Source of the DNA: Algoriphagus aestuarii
Lineage (GTDB): Bacteria; Bacteroidota; Bacteroidia; Cytophagales; Cyclobacteriaceae
Reading direction: 5' to 3'
Length of the DNA stretch: 64,000 nt
Assembly: GCA_017051695.1 (NCBI GenBank)
Contig: JAFIDK010000005.1
Span: 310,001-374,000, forward strand
The notes below the pieces were generated by a model. It did no database searches, was not told where the DNA came from, and saw nothing but the letters and a program-made list of their open reading frames with translations. The first letter of the stretch is position 1; the number at the start of each line of letters is the position of its first letter. Shown here piece after piece: positions 25,649 through 34,545 of this stretch. The position numbers and the translations under genes are program-made.

Positions 25649-26161
25649 TCAGTAAACTTTCTCTCCTCTATTGAGCCAAAATCCCCAGGATTTGGAATAG
25701 GTATGAACTTCATTGGTTGGGTGTCCACCATGAAAGAGCGGGAGATTGTCATTGGACCACTGGATGATTCCACCGTAGAGATTAAATACTTTTTTAAAAC
25801 CTGCCTGCTGCAGTTTTGCTCCGATTTCCTGGGATCTGGCTCCCACAGTACAATAAACCAAAACAGGTTTATCTTTGTCCAAAGATTCTACATTTTCAAG
25901 ACGAAAGATATCAAACCCAACCCATTGGGCATCTTTCAGGTGAGAAACTTCATACTCTTCTCTCTCCCGGGTATCCAATACCTGATAGCTAGCTAGGTCT
26001 TTGATTTCCTTTGGATAAACAATCGGAAAATCTTTTTCATAAATCCCGCTCAGAAGGGTTTTGTAAGCGAATGACTGCGAAAATGTCGAGTTGAAAATCA
26101 GGATAAAGAAGACAGTTAAACCAGCTTTCAATTGTGAAACTGATATTTTTCGGGCTTTCAT
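25649..26161 (-). CDS. periplasmic rhodanese-like protein
   Basis: 170 residues with a signal peptide (about 1-29, ending FSQS). A single rhodanese domain follows (YQVLDTREREEYEVSHL..., then LVYCTVGARSQEIG). The active-site loop CTVGARS starts at Cys104 and is intact, so it should carry a persulfide and transfer sulfane sulfur. The C-terminus (GGHPTNEVHTYSKSWG) is typical of Bacteroidota rhodaneses near DUF547 genes. Located 36 bp after the Crp/Fnr gene and probably co-transcribed with it. Confidence 0.85.
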   Translation of the reverse strand: MKARKISVSQLKAGLTVFFILIFNSTFSQSFAYKTLLSGIYEKDFPIVYPKEIKDLASYQVLDTREREEYEVSHLKDAQWVGFDIFRLENVESLDKDKPVLVYCTVGARSQEIGAKLQQAGFKKVFNLYGGIIQWSNDNLPLFHGGHPTNEVHTYSKSWGFWLNRGEKVY

Positions 26162-26197
26162 ACCTATGCAACTTACGAACCTATCCTAGGGTTCAGA

Positions 26198-26911
26198 TCA
26201 AGCATAAAAATCTGATAGACGGGCTAGACCTTTTCTGTCTTTCAGAATAATTCTTTTTCCTTCCAGTGCTATCAAATTGTCTTTTTTGAATTCGGACAAT
26301 AATCGGATCACGGATTCGGTAGCGGTTCCCACTAAACCTGCAATTTCTTCTCTACTCAAAATCAAATCGATTTTCTGATTTTCTCCACCTTCCACGCCAT
26401 AGGTATTGCCAAGTTGGAGAAGCACAAATGCCAAACGCTCACGGATACTTTTCTGGGTGGCGTCAGTCAGTTTCTCCTCCATCACGCCAAGTTCATGGCT
26501 CAAAGCTTTGGTTACTCTTTTAAAAAACGGGGTGTTTTGGAAGAGGGTGTTGAGAAAAGCCTCTTTGGGAATAAAACAGATTTTGGCGTCCTCCACAATC
26601 ATCGCTGAATTGGAATAATTCTCCTCACCAAGCAAAGCTGAATAGCCTAAAAAGTCACCTTTTTTGGATAAGTGGAGAATTTGCTCTTTCCCATTGGAAG
26701 CAGTTTTATAAACCTTAACCACACCGGAATTGATACAGAAAATTCCCAAAGGCTTGGTGCCTTCGTAGAACAAAATCTGTCCTTTTCTATGAGAAATCAG
26801 GTTTTTATTATCTGAAATGGTACAAATATGCTGTTCAGGCAAATCCGCGAAAAGTGAAAATTTTCTGCTGGCGCAAAGTTCACATGGAGTATTTCCGGAA
26901 TTACCACTCAT
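26198..26911 (-). CDS. Crp/Fnr family transcriptional regulator
   Basis: 237 residues. Cyclic-nucleotide-binding-type beta barrel (residues about 25-145: KGQILFYEGTKPLGIFCINSG, LHLSKKGDFLGY) and a C-terminal HTH_Crp (LILSREEIAGLVGTATESVIR, around 190-210). The N-terminus has Cys10 and Cys13 (PCELC) and Cys30, with another Cys near 111, a spacing that recalls but does not match FNR's iron-sulfur ligands. It probably controls the downstream redox and glycan genes in response to oxygen or redox state; this is inferred from context. First of the same-strand run that continues to 13.6 kb. Confidence 0.85.
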   Translation of the reverse strand: MSGNSGNTPCELCASRKFSLFADLPEQHICTISDNKNLISHRKGQILFYEGTKPLGIFCINSGVVKVYKTASNGKEQILHLSKKGDFLGYSALLGEENYSNSAMIVEDAKICFIPKEAFLNTLFQNTPFFKRVTKALSHELGVMEEKLTDATQKSIRERLAFVLLQLGNTYGVEGGENQKIDLILSREEIAGLVGTATESVIRLLSEFKKDNLIALEGKRIILKDRKGLARLSDFYA

Positions 26912-26971
26912 AATAGAATTATAGTTTGGTCGAAATTATAAAAACACTGCTATAAATCATAAAATTACCAA

Positions 26972-27445
26972 CTATTTAGGGGAGGACGGAATGGTTTTGA
27001 TTTGTTTAAATTCTTTGAGATCATCCACCCATTCTAAACTTAAATGGTTCATTCCATTAGTAAGTATCAGGAACTTGGAATGCACTTTTTGATGATAAAG
27101 ACAGGCTTGTTCTACTGTTTTTTGGGTCAATTTCACAGAAGGAGCTTTACATTCAATTAAGAGATAAGGCTTACCCTCCTGATTCCATACGACCAAATCT
27201 GTTCTTTTTTGAAGTTTGTTATAAACCAGCCCTTTTTCCAGTGCTACTAATCCTTTGGGATAGTTATGATGGTTTATTAAAAAATTGATCCAATGCTGCC
27301 TTACCCATTCTTCTGGAGTTAATATCAAATACTTCTTTCTGAGGCTGTCAAAAATGCCTAATTTCCCCTCCATTTCTCTGAGCTTTGGTTCGAAAGCCGG
27401 CAAATTGAGATTTGGTAATTGAATACGATCTAAACCCTGATTCAT
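26972..27445 (-). CDS. orphan HsdR_N (PD-(D/E)XK nuclease-fold) protein
   Basis: 157 residues made of just the type I restriction enzyme R-subunit N-terminal domain. The motif is complete: PEEWVRQHWINFL, RTDLVV with Asp83, and LLIECKAP with Glu98 and Lys100, then KTVEQACLYH. No helicase, HsdM or HsdS is near, so it is not a restriction system. Stand-alone copies of this domain are common in Bacteroidota and their role is unknown. ATG at 27445, only 9 bp from the divergent amidohydrolase ATG, so the promoters of each lie inside the other's coding sequence. Confidence 0.8.
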   Translation of the reverse strand: MNQGLDRIQLPNLNLPAFEPKLREMEGKLGIFDSLRKKYLILTPEEWVRQHWINFLINHHNYPKGLVALEKGLVYNKLQKRTDLVVWNQEGKPYLLIECKAPSVKLTQKTVEQACLYHQKVHSKFLILTNGMNHLSLEWVDDLKEFKQIKTIPSSPK

Positions 27446-27454
27446 TCTTCAAAT

Positions 27455-29137
27455 ATGTGCATTAATCGTCAGTTGAAATTAAATAATCTCCCAAAGGTGA
27501 TCCATTTTCTGGCCCTCTGCGGTCTTTTTTTGATGGCTTCCTGCCAAAAACCAAAGATTCAAGCAGACATAATCTATCATGGGGGCACCATTTATACTGT
27601 CAACGCCGAATTTGAAATAACGGAAGCAGTCGCAATTGTCGATGGAAAATTCATTGCAGTTGGCTCAGATGATGATATTTTAAAAAACTACGAAGGAGAA
27701 GAAACAATTGACCTAAAAGGAAAATCGGTCTATCCTGGTTTTATAGATGCCCATACCCATTTTTTCAGATATGGCACTGGACTTAGAGTTGTTGATCTGG
27801 TCGGCGTCAAAAGCTTTGATGAATTGATCCAAAAAGTAACAGATTATGCCAGCGACAATCCAGAGGAATCTTGGATTTTAGGAAACGGGTGGGATCAAAA
27901 CGTTTGGGAAGGTCAGGAATTTCCTACCAGAGATCAATTGGATGAATTGTTTCCTAACACGCCGGTTTTATTGACAAGAATAGATGGTCATGCTGCTTTG
28001 GCAAATGGAAAAGCGCTACAATTAGGTGGAGTAAGCGCTAATACTAAGTTGCTGGGAGGTACAGTTGCTGTCAAAAATGGTAAAACTACCGGGATTTTGG
28101 TGGATAATGCCATTGATTTAGTTAGTAATAAAATCCCAAAAACAACAGAGGAGCAAGCCAGAAAAGCGATTTTGGAAGCGCAGCAAAACTGTTTTGAGGT
28201 AGGCTTAACTTCAGTCGTGGACGCTGGTTTAGATAAGGAAACCATTGAACTGTATCAAAAAATGCATCAGGATTCTTCTTTGAAAATGAGAATCTATGCG
28301 ATGGTCAATCCTACACCGTCCAATATGGATTTCTACTTTGATCAAGGAGTCTATCAAGATGATCAACTGACTGTCCGTAGTTTTAAAATATATGGAGACG
28401 GGGCTCTAGGTTCAAGAGGTGCAGCATTGCTAAAACCTTATACTGATAAGCCAGAAGAAATTGGATTTTTACTCAGCACAGAGGATGATTTCCGGGATTT
28501 GGCAAGTAAAATGTATGAAAATGGGTTTCAAATGAATACGCATTGTATTGGAGATTCCGCAAATAGAACTCTTCTGAATATATATGCAGATGTTTTGAAA
28601 GGAAAAAACGACCTGAGATGGAGAATCGAACATGCTCAAGTTGTAAACCCAGACGATGTATCAAAATTTGCCGAATTCAATATCATTCCGTCTGTACAAC
28701 CTACCCACGCAACTTCTGATATGTATTGGGCAGAACAAAGGCTGGGACCTGAGCGCATCAAGCATGCTTATATTTTTAAAGAATTACTGGACCAAAATGG
28801 CCTGATTGCATTAGGAAGTGATTTTCCGGTAGAATTTATCAATCCGCTATATGGCTTTCATGCCGCTGTAGCAAGAAAAGATAAAAACAACTGGCCAGAT
28901 GAAGGTTTCCAAATAGATAACAAATTGACCAGAGAAGAGGCGCTTAAAGGAATGACAATCTGGGCAGCTTATGCCAACTTTGAAGAAAACCTAAAAGGAA
29001 GTATTGAAACGGGAAAGTTGGCTGATTTAGTCATCATGGAAAATGACATCATGATCGAAGACGCTAAGAATTTGAGAGATTTACCGATTTGGGCTACAGT
29101 CATCGGAGGAAAGACAGTTTATCAAAAAGTTAAATAA
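27455..29137 (+). CDS. amidohydrolase family 3 (YtcJ-like) lipoprotein
   Basis: 560 residues. Lipoprotein signal with lipobox LMASC at Cys30. Metal-binding and catalytic motifs of amidohydrolase_3: GFIDAHTHFFRYG, LGNGWDQNVW, RIDGHAALAN, KIYGDGALGSRGAALL, THCIGDSANRTLL, IEHAQVV and GSDFPVEF. YtcJ-like enzymes hydrolyse C-N bonds of small amides or imides; substrate not predictable. Outer-membrane or periplasmic. Its last 16 bp overlap the 3' end of the convergent helix-hairpin-helix gene. Confidence 0.9.
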   Translation: MCINRQLKLNNLPKVIHFLALCGLFLMASCQKPKIQADIIYHGGTIYTVNAEFEITEAVAIVDGKFIAVGSDDDILKNYEGEETIDLKGKSVYPGFIDAHTHFFRYGTGLRVVDLVGVKSFDELIQKVTDYASDNPEESWILGNGWDQNVWEGQEFPTRDQLDELFPNTPVLLTRIDGHAALANGKALQLGGVSANTKLLGGTVAVKNGKTTGILVDNAIDLVSNKIPKTTEEQARKAILEAQQNCFEVGLTSVVDAGLDKETIELYQKMHQDSSLKMRIYAMVNPTPSNMDFYFDQGVYQDDQLTVRSFKIYGDGALGSRGAALLKPYTDKPEEIGFLLSTEDDFRDLASKMYENGFQMNTHCIGDSANRTLLNIYADVLKGKNDLRWRIEHAQVVNPDDVSKFAEFNIIPSVQPTHATSDMYWAEQRLGPERIKHAYIFKELLDQNGLIALGSDFPVEFINPLYGFHAAVARKDKNNWPDEGFQIDNKLTREEALKGMTIWAAYANFEENLKGSIETGKLADLVIMENDIMIEDAKNLRDLPIWATVIGGKTVYQKVK

Positions 29138-29802
29138 GGGGCTATTTTATCAACCCATTCTGATTTAAAAATTTTGATCTTTTTCAAATCATTTATGGAA
29201 GTAAAATCCCCATGCTGATTTCTATAGGCCAAAATGACCTTTGCCTCGGAATAGGAAATATAGGGGTGTTTCGATAGTTCATCGAGTTCAATTTCATTAA
29301 TAGCGATCTTGCTGGTAATCAAAGGATCAAAATCAAAATAATCCCACATCAATTCAACTGTTTCAGGCTTTAGCCCATAAACTTCTAACAATTGTGTGGA
29401 ACTATAATATCCACCCAATTGAACCCCATATTTAACGATTCTTCCGGCTGTGCTCGGGCCAATTCCAGATACAATTTGTAAGGTGATCGAATCTGCCTCA
29501 GAAAATGGGATTCGATTTAGATTCTCTGATTTTTTGGAGTTCACCTTATTTTTAATTGTATCCTGAGGATTGAAAACCGGATCCGGAGATGAAACTAATT
29601 TCATTCCTGTTTTTTCTAATGAATCTACCTTCCTTTGGTAGATCAATTCAAATTCTCCTGCTTTTGTAGACCTCGCTTTGTTGATCAGAGAAGGGATGAT
29701 AATCATCATCATCAAAACAGGAATGAGAAGTACAAAACCTCTGGATTCTTTATTGGAAAAACCCAGGTAAGACTTTAGCCAAAAAAACAGATTGGTTTTC
29801 AT
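29122..29802 (-). CDS. ComEA-like helix-hairpin-helix protein
   Basis: 226 residues. An N-terminal membrane segment (about 24-40, GFVLLIPVLMMMIIIPSLI) anchors a periplasmic part. Two or three HhH motifs follow: LQIVSGIGPSTAGRIVKYG, ISYSEAKVILAYRNQHGDFTS and LKKIKIFKSEWVDKIAPYL. HhH proteins of the ComEA type bind double-stranded DNA non-specifically during uptake; Bacteroidota carry many with unproven roles. No other competence gene is near. Convergent with, and overlapping by 16 bp, the amidohydrolase gene. Confidence 0.8.
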   Translation of the reverse strand: MKTNLFFWLKSYLGFSNKESRGFVLLIPVLMMMIIIPSLINKARSTKAGEFELIYQRKVDSLEKTGMKLVSSPDPVFNPQDTIKNKVNSKKSENLNRIPFSEADSITLQIVSGIGPSTAGRIVKYGVQLGGYYSSTQLLEVYGLKPETVELMWDYFDFDPLITSKIAINEIELDELSKHPYISYSEAKVILAYRNQHGDFTSINDLKKIKIFKSEWVDKIAPYLTF

Positions 29803-29948
29803 AAAAAATTAGATCACAAAGGACATTGATTTTATCAATCACCTATAATTTAAGGATATTGGCAACTTAAAACAAAATAACAGATCTTTGCAGAAGATTT
29901 AGAATTCTTATTTAGAACGATTTCAAATTGGGATTTCGGTTAGCAAAA

Positions 29949-29982
29949 TTGGCACTATAACACCCATACTCTGTTAAATTTG
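29949..29982 (+). promoter_or_regulatory. predicted hemA promoter
   Basis: Bacteroidota-type -33 TTG at 29949-29951 and -7 TAAATTTG at 29975-29982, spacer 23 bp, placing the transcript start about 10 bp before the hemA ATG at 30001. Predicted from the TAnnTTTG consensus only. Confidence 0.4.
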
Positions 29983-30000
29983 CAACCAAGACTTGTACCT

Positions 30001-31269
30001 ATGCAAATCAAGTTTAGAGCTTTAAGTTTATCACATAAGACAGCACCTGTACAGATCCGGGAGATCATCGCCCTTGGAGATCAGGAAATTCAACGCATTT
30101 TACTGAAACTGAAAGATTTTTTCAGTTTAAATGATGTGCTGATATTGTCTACCTGTAATCGAACTGAAGTCTATTACAGTCATGACCTGGATCTAAGTAC
30201 TGAGATCATCAAGTTAGTTGGCCTTGAAAAGGGACTTTCTGACATTGTCAATTACCTGGAGTATTTTCAGATTTACCATAACGATCGAGATGCCATCTCT
30301 CACTTATTCCGTGTTTCGATGGGATTAGAGGCACAGGTGGTAGGTGATATTCAGATTTCCAATCAGGTAAAACGTGCCTATCAAGCATCTGCTGATTTAG
30401 AAATGGCTGGTCCCTTTCTGCATAGATTGATGCATACTGTATTTTTCACCAACAAACGTATCGTCCAGGAAACCTCTTTTCGAGAAGGAGCAGCATCCTT
30501 GTCTTATGCTACAGTAGAATTGATAGAGAGCCTTACGGCAAATACGTATCAACCAAGAATCCTTTTGATAGGAGTTGGTGAAATCGGTGAGGATGTAGCT
30601 AAAAACATGGTTTATCTTCCCAATGCGAAAGTAACAGTGACTAACCGAACACTTTCGAAAGCAGAAGAGATTGCCACGCCTTTAGGATTCGATGTGATCC
30701 CATTTGAAAATTGCATTGAGGCAATGAAAGAGTCAGACGTGATTGTTTGCTCTATCATGAAAAATGAACCCTTCATTACCAAAAATCTAATTCAGAAATT
30801 TGAAATCCCTAGTTACAAGCTATTGATTGATCTTTCTGTCCCAAGAAGTATCGAAACTTCAGTGGAAGATGTACCAGGGGTTATTCTATACAATGTCGAT
30901 AATATAAGAAGTAAGACTTCCGAAGCATTGGAAAAAAGACTGGCTGCTGTACCTCAAGTCGAGTCGATTATCCATGAGAGTATAGATGAATTTTACAGCT
31001 GGAAAAAAGAAATGATGGTTTCTCCAACCATCAATAAGCTAAAGCAAACTCTGGAACAAATCCGACTGGAAGAATTAAGCAGGTATTTGAAAAATGCAGA
31101 TGAAAAGGAATTTGCTGTGATAGACAAAATCACGAAAAGCATGATGCAAAAAATCCTTAAAGTGCCTGTAGTCCAACTCAGAGCCGCTTGCCAGAGAGAC
31201 CAGGCGGAAGAAATGATCGAATTCATTTCAGATCTTTTTGACTTAGATAAAGAGGAAATCAAAAAGTAA
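30001..31269 (+). CDS. hemA: glutamyl-tRNA reductase
   Basis: 422 residues from ATG at 30001; a TTG frame from 29980 adds seven poor residues and lies in the predicted promoter. It reduces glutamyl-tRNA(Glu) to glutamate-1-semialdehyde with NADPH, the first step of C5-pathway tetrapyrrole synthesis. Key parts: LSHKTAPVQIRE near the start, nucleophile Cys52 in LSTCNRTEV, catalytic-domain EAQVVGDIQI, NADPH site LLIGVGEIGEDVAKN near 187-201, and the C-terminal dimerisation helices. The partner hemL lies at 55-56 kb. Followed by its own terminator. Confidence 0.95.
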   Translation: MQIKFRALSLSHKTAPVQIREIIALGDQEIQRILLKLKDFFSLNDVLILSTCNRTEVYYSHDLDLSTEIIKLVGLEKGLSDIVNYLEYFQIYHNDRDAISHLFRVSMGLEAQVVGDIQISNQVKRAYQASADLEMAGPFLHRLMHTVFFTNKRIVQETSFREGAASLSYATVELIESLTANTYQPRILLIGVGEIGEDVAKNMVYLPNAKVTVTNRTLSKAEEIATPLGFDVIPFENCIEAMKESDVIVCSIMKNEPFITKNLIQKFEIPSYKLLIDLSVPRSIETSVEDVPGVILYNVDNIRSKTSEALEKRLAAVPQVESIIHESIDEFYSWKKEMMVSPTINKLKQTLEQIRLEELSRYLKNADEKEFAVIDKITKSMMQKILKVPVVQLRAACQRDQAEEMIEFISDLFDLDKEEIKK

Positions 31270-31290
31270 TTTCATAAAAGTACAAAGAGA

Positions 31291-31324
31291 AATGACCAAA
31301 GGATTGCTAAAACCTTTGGTCATT
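31291..31324 (+). terminator. hemA terminator
   Basis: Perfect 12-bp stem (AATGACCAAAGG at 31291-31302 with 31313-31324), 10-nt loop and a T-rich tail. The loop also contains the predicted -33 element of the next gene. Confidence 0.8.
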
Positions 31325-31333
31325 TTATATTTG
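31303..31333 (+). promoter_or_regulatory. predicted promoter of the WG-repeat gene
   Basis: -33 TTG at 31304-31306 and -7 TATATTTG at 31326-31333, spacer 19 bp, about 35 bp before the ATG at 31367. It overlaps the hemA terminator hairpin. Predicted from consensus only. Confidence 0.4.
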
Positions 31334-31366
31334 GGCCTTTGTAAAAATTTATCACTCTAAAACAGA

Positions 31367-32932
31367 ATGAAATTACACCTCACCATTCTCCAGTTTTTTA
31401 TCATAACATGCTGCTTTATCAGTATTTCAAAGGCTCAGACTTGGGAAGTATATGATGAGGAATATAAGCTGAAAGCAAGATTACTCTATGACGAGGTGGA
31501 ACTCCTAAGCGAAACCGTTAGAATTGGTAAAAAGGATTCCGTATTAAGTTTGCTCTCTTCGGATCTTAGACCGGCAGTTTCACTCCAAGGATATGAAGTT
31601 TACCAATATTTAGCTCCTTGGATTCTGGTAAAAGGCCCAAAGGGAATCGGTGCTTTTCACGAATACGGGCAACAGGTTTTGCCTTTGGAATATGATGATA
31701 TAGAAACCTATTTCAACCTGCTCCTAGCAAGAAAAGGGAACAATTACTGGATTTTTGAAAGAGGAAGTGGGAAAACAACTCCTTTAGGAAAACTTGATGA
31801 AGCTAAATTAACGAAAACAGGAATGCTCATCACTCGGATCGGAAATGAGTATTCTATTCCACTTTCCAATGCCGGTCAAAAGGTTTTCCAATTGTTACAA
31901 GACTCAGAAGGGGATTTTTTACTTACCAAAGAAGAAAGCGGATTTGGCCTTATCAATCGTGAAGGCGATTATGTTATGGATCCTGTTGTGGATGAATTGA
32001 AACATAACAGAGGTAATTTTTATTTTGGCTATGACGAAAATCAGTTTCTTTTGATCGAAGGAAATGACATCAAAGCGAATGTCCGGTATAATTCATTCCA
32101 TAAAATCACATTGGAAAATGGTCTGATGTTGGAATACATTCATGGTAAACTCAGAAGGGTTATGGAAGAAGATGGTATTTTATTGGATGCCGTCGGAATG
32201 GAAGATGTAACCAAAATCAAGGATAATTTATATACCATAAGATTTCGGGATGGCAACTTGGGATTACTGGGGAAATCTGGCTGGTTAGTAAGACCAAATG
32301 CTCCTCTAGATAAGGTGTGGATGGGTTCGGATGGGCTTTTCCCTGCCACAAAAAACAATGTAATGGGTTTTGTAAACTCATTAGGTGAATGGGTGATTCA
32401 ACCACAATTTGAAGACGTCGGAAAGTTTTCCGAGTCCATCAGTTCCTATAAAAAATCAGGTAAATGGGGCTTGGTAAAAAGCAATGGTGAGCTGGTCGGT
32501 TCGGCCGATTGGGATGAAATCAAACCATTCTCAAAAGGATTTTCCATTGCAAAGATCAATGATAAATTTTACTTACTCAACTCCTCTGGCGTACCGGTAA
32601 ACCAAGAATCATATGATCAGATATCCAGGACAAATGATGGATATTTCATTGTAGAGAAGGAAAAGAAATCCGGTATCCTAGACCAGGCAGGAAAAGAATT
32701 AATTCCATTGGAGTTTGAAAATCTACAAAGAGCAAAAAGAGACCAAATTCTAGTTAGAAAAGATGGCAAAGTCGGATTGATCTCGGATAGTGGCGAGATT
32801 CTCCTCCCTCTTGCTTTTGAGAATATTCTGATTGATACAGATGGTGGAAGGATTTTAACCAAAAATCTTTACGAACCGGTAGTGGTTTTGGAGCCGGAAC
32901 CTCAGGATAAAAAGAGTAAAAAACGAAACTAA
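31367..32932 (+). CDS. secreted WG-repeat protein
   Basis: 521 residues with a signal peptide (about 1-24, ending SKAQT). The mature part is built of WG/KWG beta repeats (PF14903), each about 45-50 residues: GLINREGDYVMDPVVDEL, GFVNSLGEWVIQPQFEDV, KWGLVKSNGELVGSADWDEI, KSGILDQAGKELIPLEFENL and KVGLISDSGEILLPLAFENI. Such repeats form open beta arrays with probable binding roles at the cell surface; no enzymatic motif. The Lys/Arg-rich C-terminus (KKSKKRN) is unusual. Ends in a strong shared terminator. Confidence 0.85.
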   Translation: MKLHLTILQFFIITCCFISISKAQTWEVYDEEYKLKARLLYDEVELLSETVRIGKKDSVLSLLSSDLRPAVSLQGYEVYQYLAPWILVKGPKGIGAFHEYGQQVLPLEYDDIETYFNLLLARKGNNYWIFERGSGKTTPLGKLDEAKLTKTGMLITRIGNEYSIPLSNAGQKVFQLLQDSEGDFLLTKEESGFGLINREGDYVMDPVVDELKHNRGNFYFGYDENQFLLIEGNDIKANVRYNSFHKITLENGLMLEYIHGKLRRVMEEDGILLDAVGMEDVTKIKDNLYTIRFRDGNLGLLGKSGWLVRPNAPLDKVWMGSDGLFPATKNNVMGFVNSLGEWVIQPQFEDVGKFSESISSYKKSGKWGLVKSNGELVGSADWDEIKPFSKGFSIAKINDKFYLLNSSGVPVNQESYDQISRTNDGYFIVEKEKKSGILDQAGKELIPLEFENLQRAKRDQILVRKDGKVGLISDSGEILLPLAFENILIDTDGGRILTKNLYEPVVVLEPEPQDKKSKKRN

Positions 32933-32969
32933 AAGAAGAAGCCCTCAGATTTTGAGGGCTTCTTCTTTT
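32931..32969. terminator. bidirectional intrinsic terminator
   Basis: Perfect 17-bp stem (32931-32947 with 32953-32969), 5-nt loop, flanked by A-run and T-run, between the WG-repeat gene and the convergent floA. The longest stem in the window. Confidence 0.92.
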
Positions 32970-32977
32970 TCCAAACT

Positions 32978-33988
32978 TTATTTTTTATCTGATTTTCCCT
33001 TACCAGAATCCAGATTTTCAGAATCTGATTTGGCGATGGAATCTCTCATCGAGGTATCGGATTTGATATTTTCCATTCTATAATAATCCATCACTCCTAA
33101 CTGACCACTTCTAAATGCCTCTGCCAATGCTTTTGGAACTTCCGCTTCAGCTTCCACTACTTTGGCACGCATCTCTACGTTTTTAGCCCGCATTTCTTGC
33201 TCTAGTGCTACCGCCATTGCTCTTCTTTCTTCCGCTTTTGCTTCGGCTACTTTTAGATCAGCAGAAGCCTGATCGATTTGAAGTTTTGCTCCGATATTTG
33301 TCCCTACGTCTATATCTGCTATGTCAATAGAAAGAATTTCAAAAGCAGTTCCTGCATCCAAACCTCTCTCTAAAACCAGTTTGGAGATCTTATCAGGGTT
33401 TTCTAACACACTTTTATGATTCGAAGCAGAACCAATCGATGTGACAATACCTTCTCCTACTCTAGCCAAAATGGTTTCCTCTCCGGCACCACCTACTAGT
33501 TGCGCGATATTCGCCCGAACGGTTACTCTAGCCTTTGCGATCAGCTGAATCCCGTCAGCGGCCACAGCAGCTACGTTTGGCGTATTGATCACTTTGGGAT
33601 TCACAGAAATCTGTACTGCCTCAAAAACATCTCTACCAGCCAGATCAATCGCTGTTGCCTGTTTGAAAGAAAGGTTGATATTGGCTTTGTCCGCTGAAAT
33701 CAATGCACGGATTACATTGGGCACATTCCCTCCTGCCAGATAATGGGTTTCCAATTCACCGGTTGTAAGTTCCAATCCTGCTTTAGTTGCAGTGATTAGT
33801 GAATTGACGATAATTCCCGGAGGAACTTTTCTGAAACGCATCCCTACCAATTCCAACAATCCTACTCGGACATTGGAAAAAATGGCTGTAATCCAGAGTC
33901 CGACCGGAACGAAATACAAAAAGATAAAAAGGATAACGATCGCTGCTATCGCCGCGACCAAAATAAATAAAGAATTAGAAGGATCCAT
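32978..33988 (-). CDS. floA: flotillin-like protein FloA
   Basis: 336 residues. One N-terminal hydrophobic segment (about 7-35) and a long stretch matching the UPF0365/FloA family: [21 protein letters not shown], the SPFH-type domain with [16 protein letters not shown] and [23 protein letters not shown], then an Ala/Glu-rich coiled region ([20 protein letters not shown]). Flotillins scaffold membrane microdomains and affect fluidity, signalling and secretion. Standard family length. The NfeD-domain gene is 6 bp upstream, the usual partner of flotillins. Confidence 0.93.
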   Translation of the reverse strand: MDPSNSLFILVAAIAAIVILFIFLYFVPVGLWITAIFSNVRVGLLELVGMRFRKVPPGIIVNSLITATKAGLELTTGELETHYLAGGNVPNVIRALISADKANINLSFKQATAIDLAGRDVFEAVQISVNPKVINTPNVAAVAADGIQLIAKARVTVRANIAQLVGGAGEETILARVGEGIVTSIGSASNHKSVLENPDKISKLVLERGLDAGTAFEILSIDIADIDVGTNIGAKLQIDQASADLKVAEAKAEERRAMAVALEQEMRAKNVEMRAKVVEAEAEVPKALAEAFRSGQLGVMDYYRMENIKSDTSMRDSIAKSDSENLDSGKGKSDKK

Positions 33989-33994
33989 TTTAGG

Positions 33995-34453
33995 CTATTT
34001 TACGATGATTTTATTGTTTTCAATTTTTATGATGGTGATACTTTTCCCAACTTCAATGAAGCCATTTTCGCTTTTTACTTCAAAAATTCTATCTGCAAAA
34101 GTGGCTTTCCCTATGGGTTTTAGATCAGAAACTGCGATACCTGGCATTCCCACAGACAAACCTTCTGTACGTCCATCAAAAGCACCACCTACCATTTTTG
34201 ATTTGAGAGAAAAGTAATTCCAAACTTTGGAATTAAATCCATACCAAATCACAGCAATATTGCATAGAGCGGCAATCCCAATGATCCAAAGTGCCGTTGA
34301 TAGATCATAAGAAATGTAGGCATAATATACTCCAAGAAGACTTACCAATAATCCGATAATACCAACTACTGTAGTTCCTGGAAGTAGAAATACTTCAATT
34401 AAAAACAAAACAAGGCCAATAATCAGTAGGCTGGAAAGAATGAAAATTGTCAT
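33995..34453 (-). CDS. NfeD-like membrane protein
   Basis: 152 residues: about three membrane helices (residues 1-80) followed by a C-terminal OB-fold of NfeD type, with MVGGAFDGRTEGLSVGMPGIAVSDLKPIGKATF and VGKSITIIKI marking it. A short NfeD without the N-terminal protease domain, of the type always found beside flotillin/stomatin genes. Predicted to bind FloA at the inner membrane; translated just upstream of it with a 6-bp gap. Confidence 0.88.
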   Translation of the reverse strand: MTIFILSSLLIIGLVLFLIEVFLLPGTTVVGIIGLLVSLLGVYYAYISYDLSTALWIIGIAALCNIAVIWYGFNSKVWNYFSLKSKMVGGAFDGRTEGLSVGMPGIAVSDLKPIGKATFADRIFEVKSENGFIEVGKSITIIKIENNKIIVK

Positions 34454-34520
34454 TTAGTCTGGGATATTGATTGTCCTAAAATACAAGATTCCAAGACACC
34501 AAAATTGGGCAATCAAAAAA

Positions 34521-34540
34521 AACCCGGAAAATTCCGGGTT
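34521..34540 (-). terminator. proS terminator
   Basis: 9-bp stem AACCCGGAA/TTCCGGGTT (34521-34529 with 34532-34540) with a run of eight T on the minus strand. It ends the proS transcript. Confidence 0.85.
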
Positions 34541-34545
34541 TCTTC

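Noticed and set aside
26972-27445. Type I restriction-modification locus
   Set aside because: Only the HsdR N-terminal domain is present; no helicase, methyltransferase or specificity gene nearby.
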